A stretch of 64,000 bases of DNA, taken from NCBI RefSeq assembly GCF_001293465.1, contig NZ_JSYZ01000014.1, positions 62,001 to 126,000 of the forward strand. Direction: 5' to 3'. The notes under the pieces were generated by a model. It searched no databases. It saw nothing but the letters and a program-made list of their open reading frames with translations, and had not been told where the DNA came from. The position numbers and the translations under genes were made by a program. Shown piece by piece: positions 63,293 to 64,000 of this stretch (within the stretch, counting starts at the first letter, position 1; each line of letters opens with the position of its first letter). This stretch comes from Pseudomonas asplenii. GTDB taxonomy: Bacteria; Pseudomonadota; Gammaproteobacteria; Pseudomonadales; Pseudomonadaceae.

Positions 63293-63530
63293 ACTGGCAC
63301 TCGTTCCGATCCAGTTTTACCGCTATGCCATTAGTCCCCTGATGGCCAGTCACTGTCGTTTCTACCCCAGTTGTTCCTGCTACGCGTACGAAGCCATCGA
63401 AACTCATGGACTCCTGCGCGGTGGCTGGCTGACCTTTCGTCGTTTAGGTCGCTGTCATCCGTGGAATGCCGGTGGTTATGACCCGGTTCCACCTATTCCT
63501 ACCTCCCGTTCTTCTTCGATGGCCGAGTAA
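63285..63530 (+). CDS. yidD: membrane protein insertion efficiency factor YidD
   Basis: An 81-residue Yid[19 protein letters not shown] with an amphipathic membrane-binding helix, the conserved Cys pattern [15 protein letters not shown], and [18 protein letters not shown]. Assists YidC-dependent insertion at the inner membrane. Overlaps rnpA and is two bases from yidC. Confidence 0.97.
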   Translation: MRKLALVPIQFYRYAISPLMASHCRFYPSCSCYAYEAIETHGLLRGGWLTFRRLGRCHPWNAGGYDPVPPIPTSRSSSMAE

Positions 63531-63532
63531 TC

Positions 63533-64000
63533 ATGGATATCAAACGCACGATCCTGATCGTCGCCCTGGCAATCGTGTCCTACGTCATGGTTCTGAAATG
63601 GAACCAGGACTACGGCCAGGCTGCCCTGCCGACTCAGAATGTTGCCAGCACCACCGTTTCCGGTCTGCCGGATACCGCAACCGGCAGCAATGCCGCCGCC
63701 AGTGATGACATTCCACGAGCCACCAATGACACCAGCGCTCCTGCCGAAGCACCGCTGGCCGTCAGCAAGGACCTCATCCAGATCAAGACGGATGTGCTGG
63801 AACTTGCCATCGATCCGAAAGGTGGTGACGTCGCGCAACTCAAGTTGCCGAAATACCCACGTCGCCAGGATCATCCGGACGTTCCATTCCAGCTGTTTGA
63901 CAACGGTGGCGAGCGTATCTACCTGGCACAAAGCGGCCTGATCGGTACCAACGGCCCGGACTCGAATGCCGCAGGTCGTCCGCTGTACGCATCCGAGCAG
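63533..64000 (+). CDS. yidC: membrane protein insertase YidC, N-terminal part (cut by window edge)
   Basis: The first 156 codons of YidC. MDIKRTILIVALAIVSYVMV is the first membrane helix, and the polar segment after it leads into the large periplasmic beta domain (LDPKGGDV-type strand near residue 96). The C-terminal insertase domain lies beyond the window. Position after rnpA-yidD confirms the identity. Confidence 0.98.
   Translation, partial: MDIKRTILIVALAIVSYVMVLKWNQDYGQAALPTQNVASTTVSGLPDTATGSNAAASDDIPRATNDTSAPAEAPLAVSKDLIQIKTDVLELAIDPKGGDVAQLKLPKYPRRQDHPDVPFQLFDNGGERIYLAQSGLIGTNGPDSNAAGRPLYASEQ

Overview
This is the origin-proximal part of a Pseudomonas chromosome, most likely from the P. 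fluorescens group. The right end carries yidC (partial), yidD, rnpA, rpmH, oriC, dnaA, dnaN, recF and gyrB. Moving left, gene order follows the conserved Pseudomonas origin region: plsC, gmhB, glySQ, tag, a lipid A acyltransferase, trkA, rsmB, fmt, def, a LysM gene, dprA, tsaC, qor, hemF, aroE, a SulP transporter, choline sulfate genes, trpAB/trpI, prlC, carbonic anhydrase with SulP, and the coxBA-ctaG-coxC oxidase operon. Gene content and the many REP sequences of the form GTAGGAGC...GCTTGCCCGCGAA fit Pseudomonas. No phage, integrase, CRISPR array, tRNA or rRNA was seen.

Layout. 1-3433: minus-strand caa3-type cytochrome c oxidase operon. 3.8-6.9 kb: a conserved small protein, then a SulP transporter beside a beta-carbonic anhydrase. 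7.1-8.3 kb: a radical SAM gene with a perfect LexA box. 8.4-15 kb: a TpbA-like phosphatase, two tandem M3 oligopeptidases (one is prlC), a zinc-ribbon protein, a gamma-carbonic anhydrase and a HAD phosphatase. 15-20 kb: small exported or stress proteins (aminopeptidase lipoprotein, two DUF1161 paralogues, OsmC, LLM oxidoreductase, dodecin, DUF883). 20-23 kb: trpI and trpBA. 23.1-28.3 kb: an AT-rich accessory island. 28.3-34 kb: choline sulfate uptake and cleavage plus a second SulP transporter. 34-50.4 kb: housekeeping genes. 51.4-55.9 kb: an MFS/GMC/LysR cassette set between two bidirectional terminators. 55.9-64 kb: gyrB to yidC around oriC.

The most unusual stretch is the island directly downstream of trpA. 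It holds three plus-strand genes for hydrophilic proteins of 311, 454 and 368 residues that I cannot assign, and one 47-codon remnant. Two of the proteins, and more weakly the third, share a roughly 100-residue module, present twice in the middle protein; variable proline-rich tails follow in the first two. The genes are separated by degraded copies of the end of trpB and of trpA. The larger copy even keeps the trpA terminator, and a GAAACGGGGACTGATTT repeat sits at the joints. The layout looks like repeated duplication or accretion of a 'trpBA 3' end plus cargo gene' unit. The cargo function is unknown; secreted or translocated proteins are one hypothesis.

Elsewhere the genes work in recognisable groups: oxidase assembly, tryptophan synthase with its activator, choline-O-sulfate to choline, fMet-tRNA formation and removal (fmt, def), initiation and replication proteins (dnaA-dnaN-recF-gyrB), and RNase P protein/L34/YidD/YidC.
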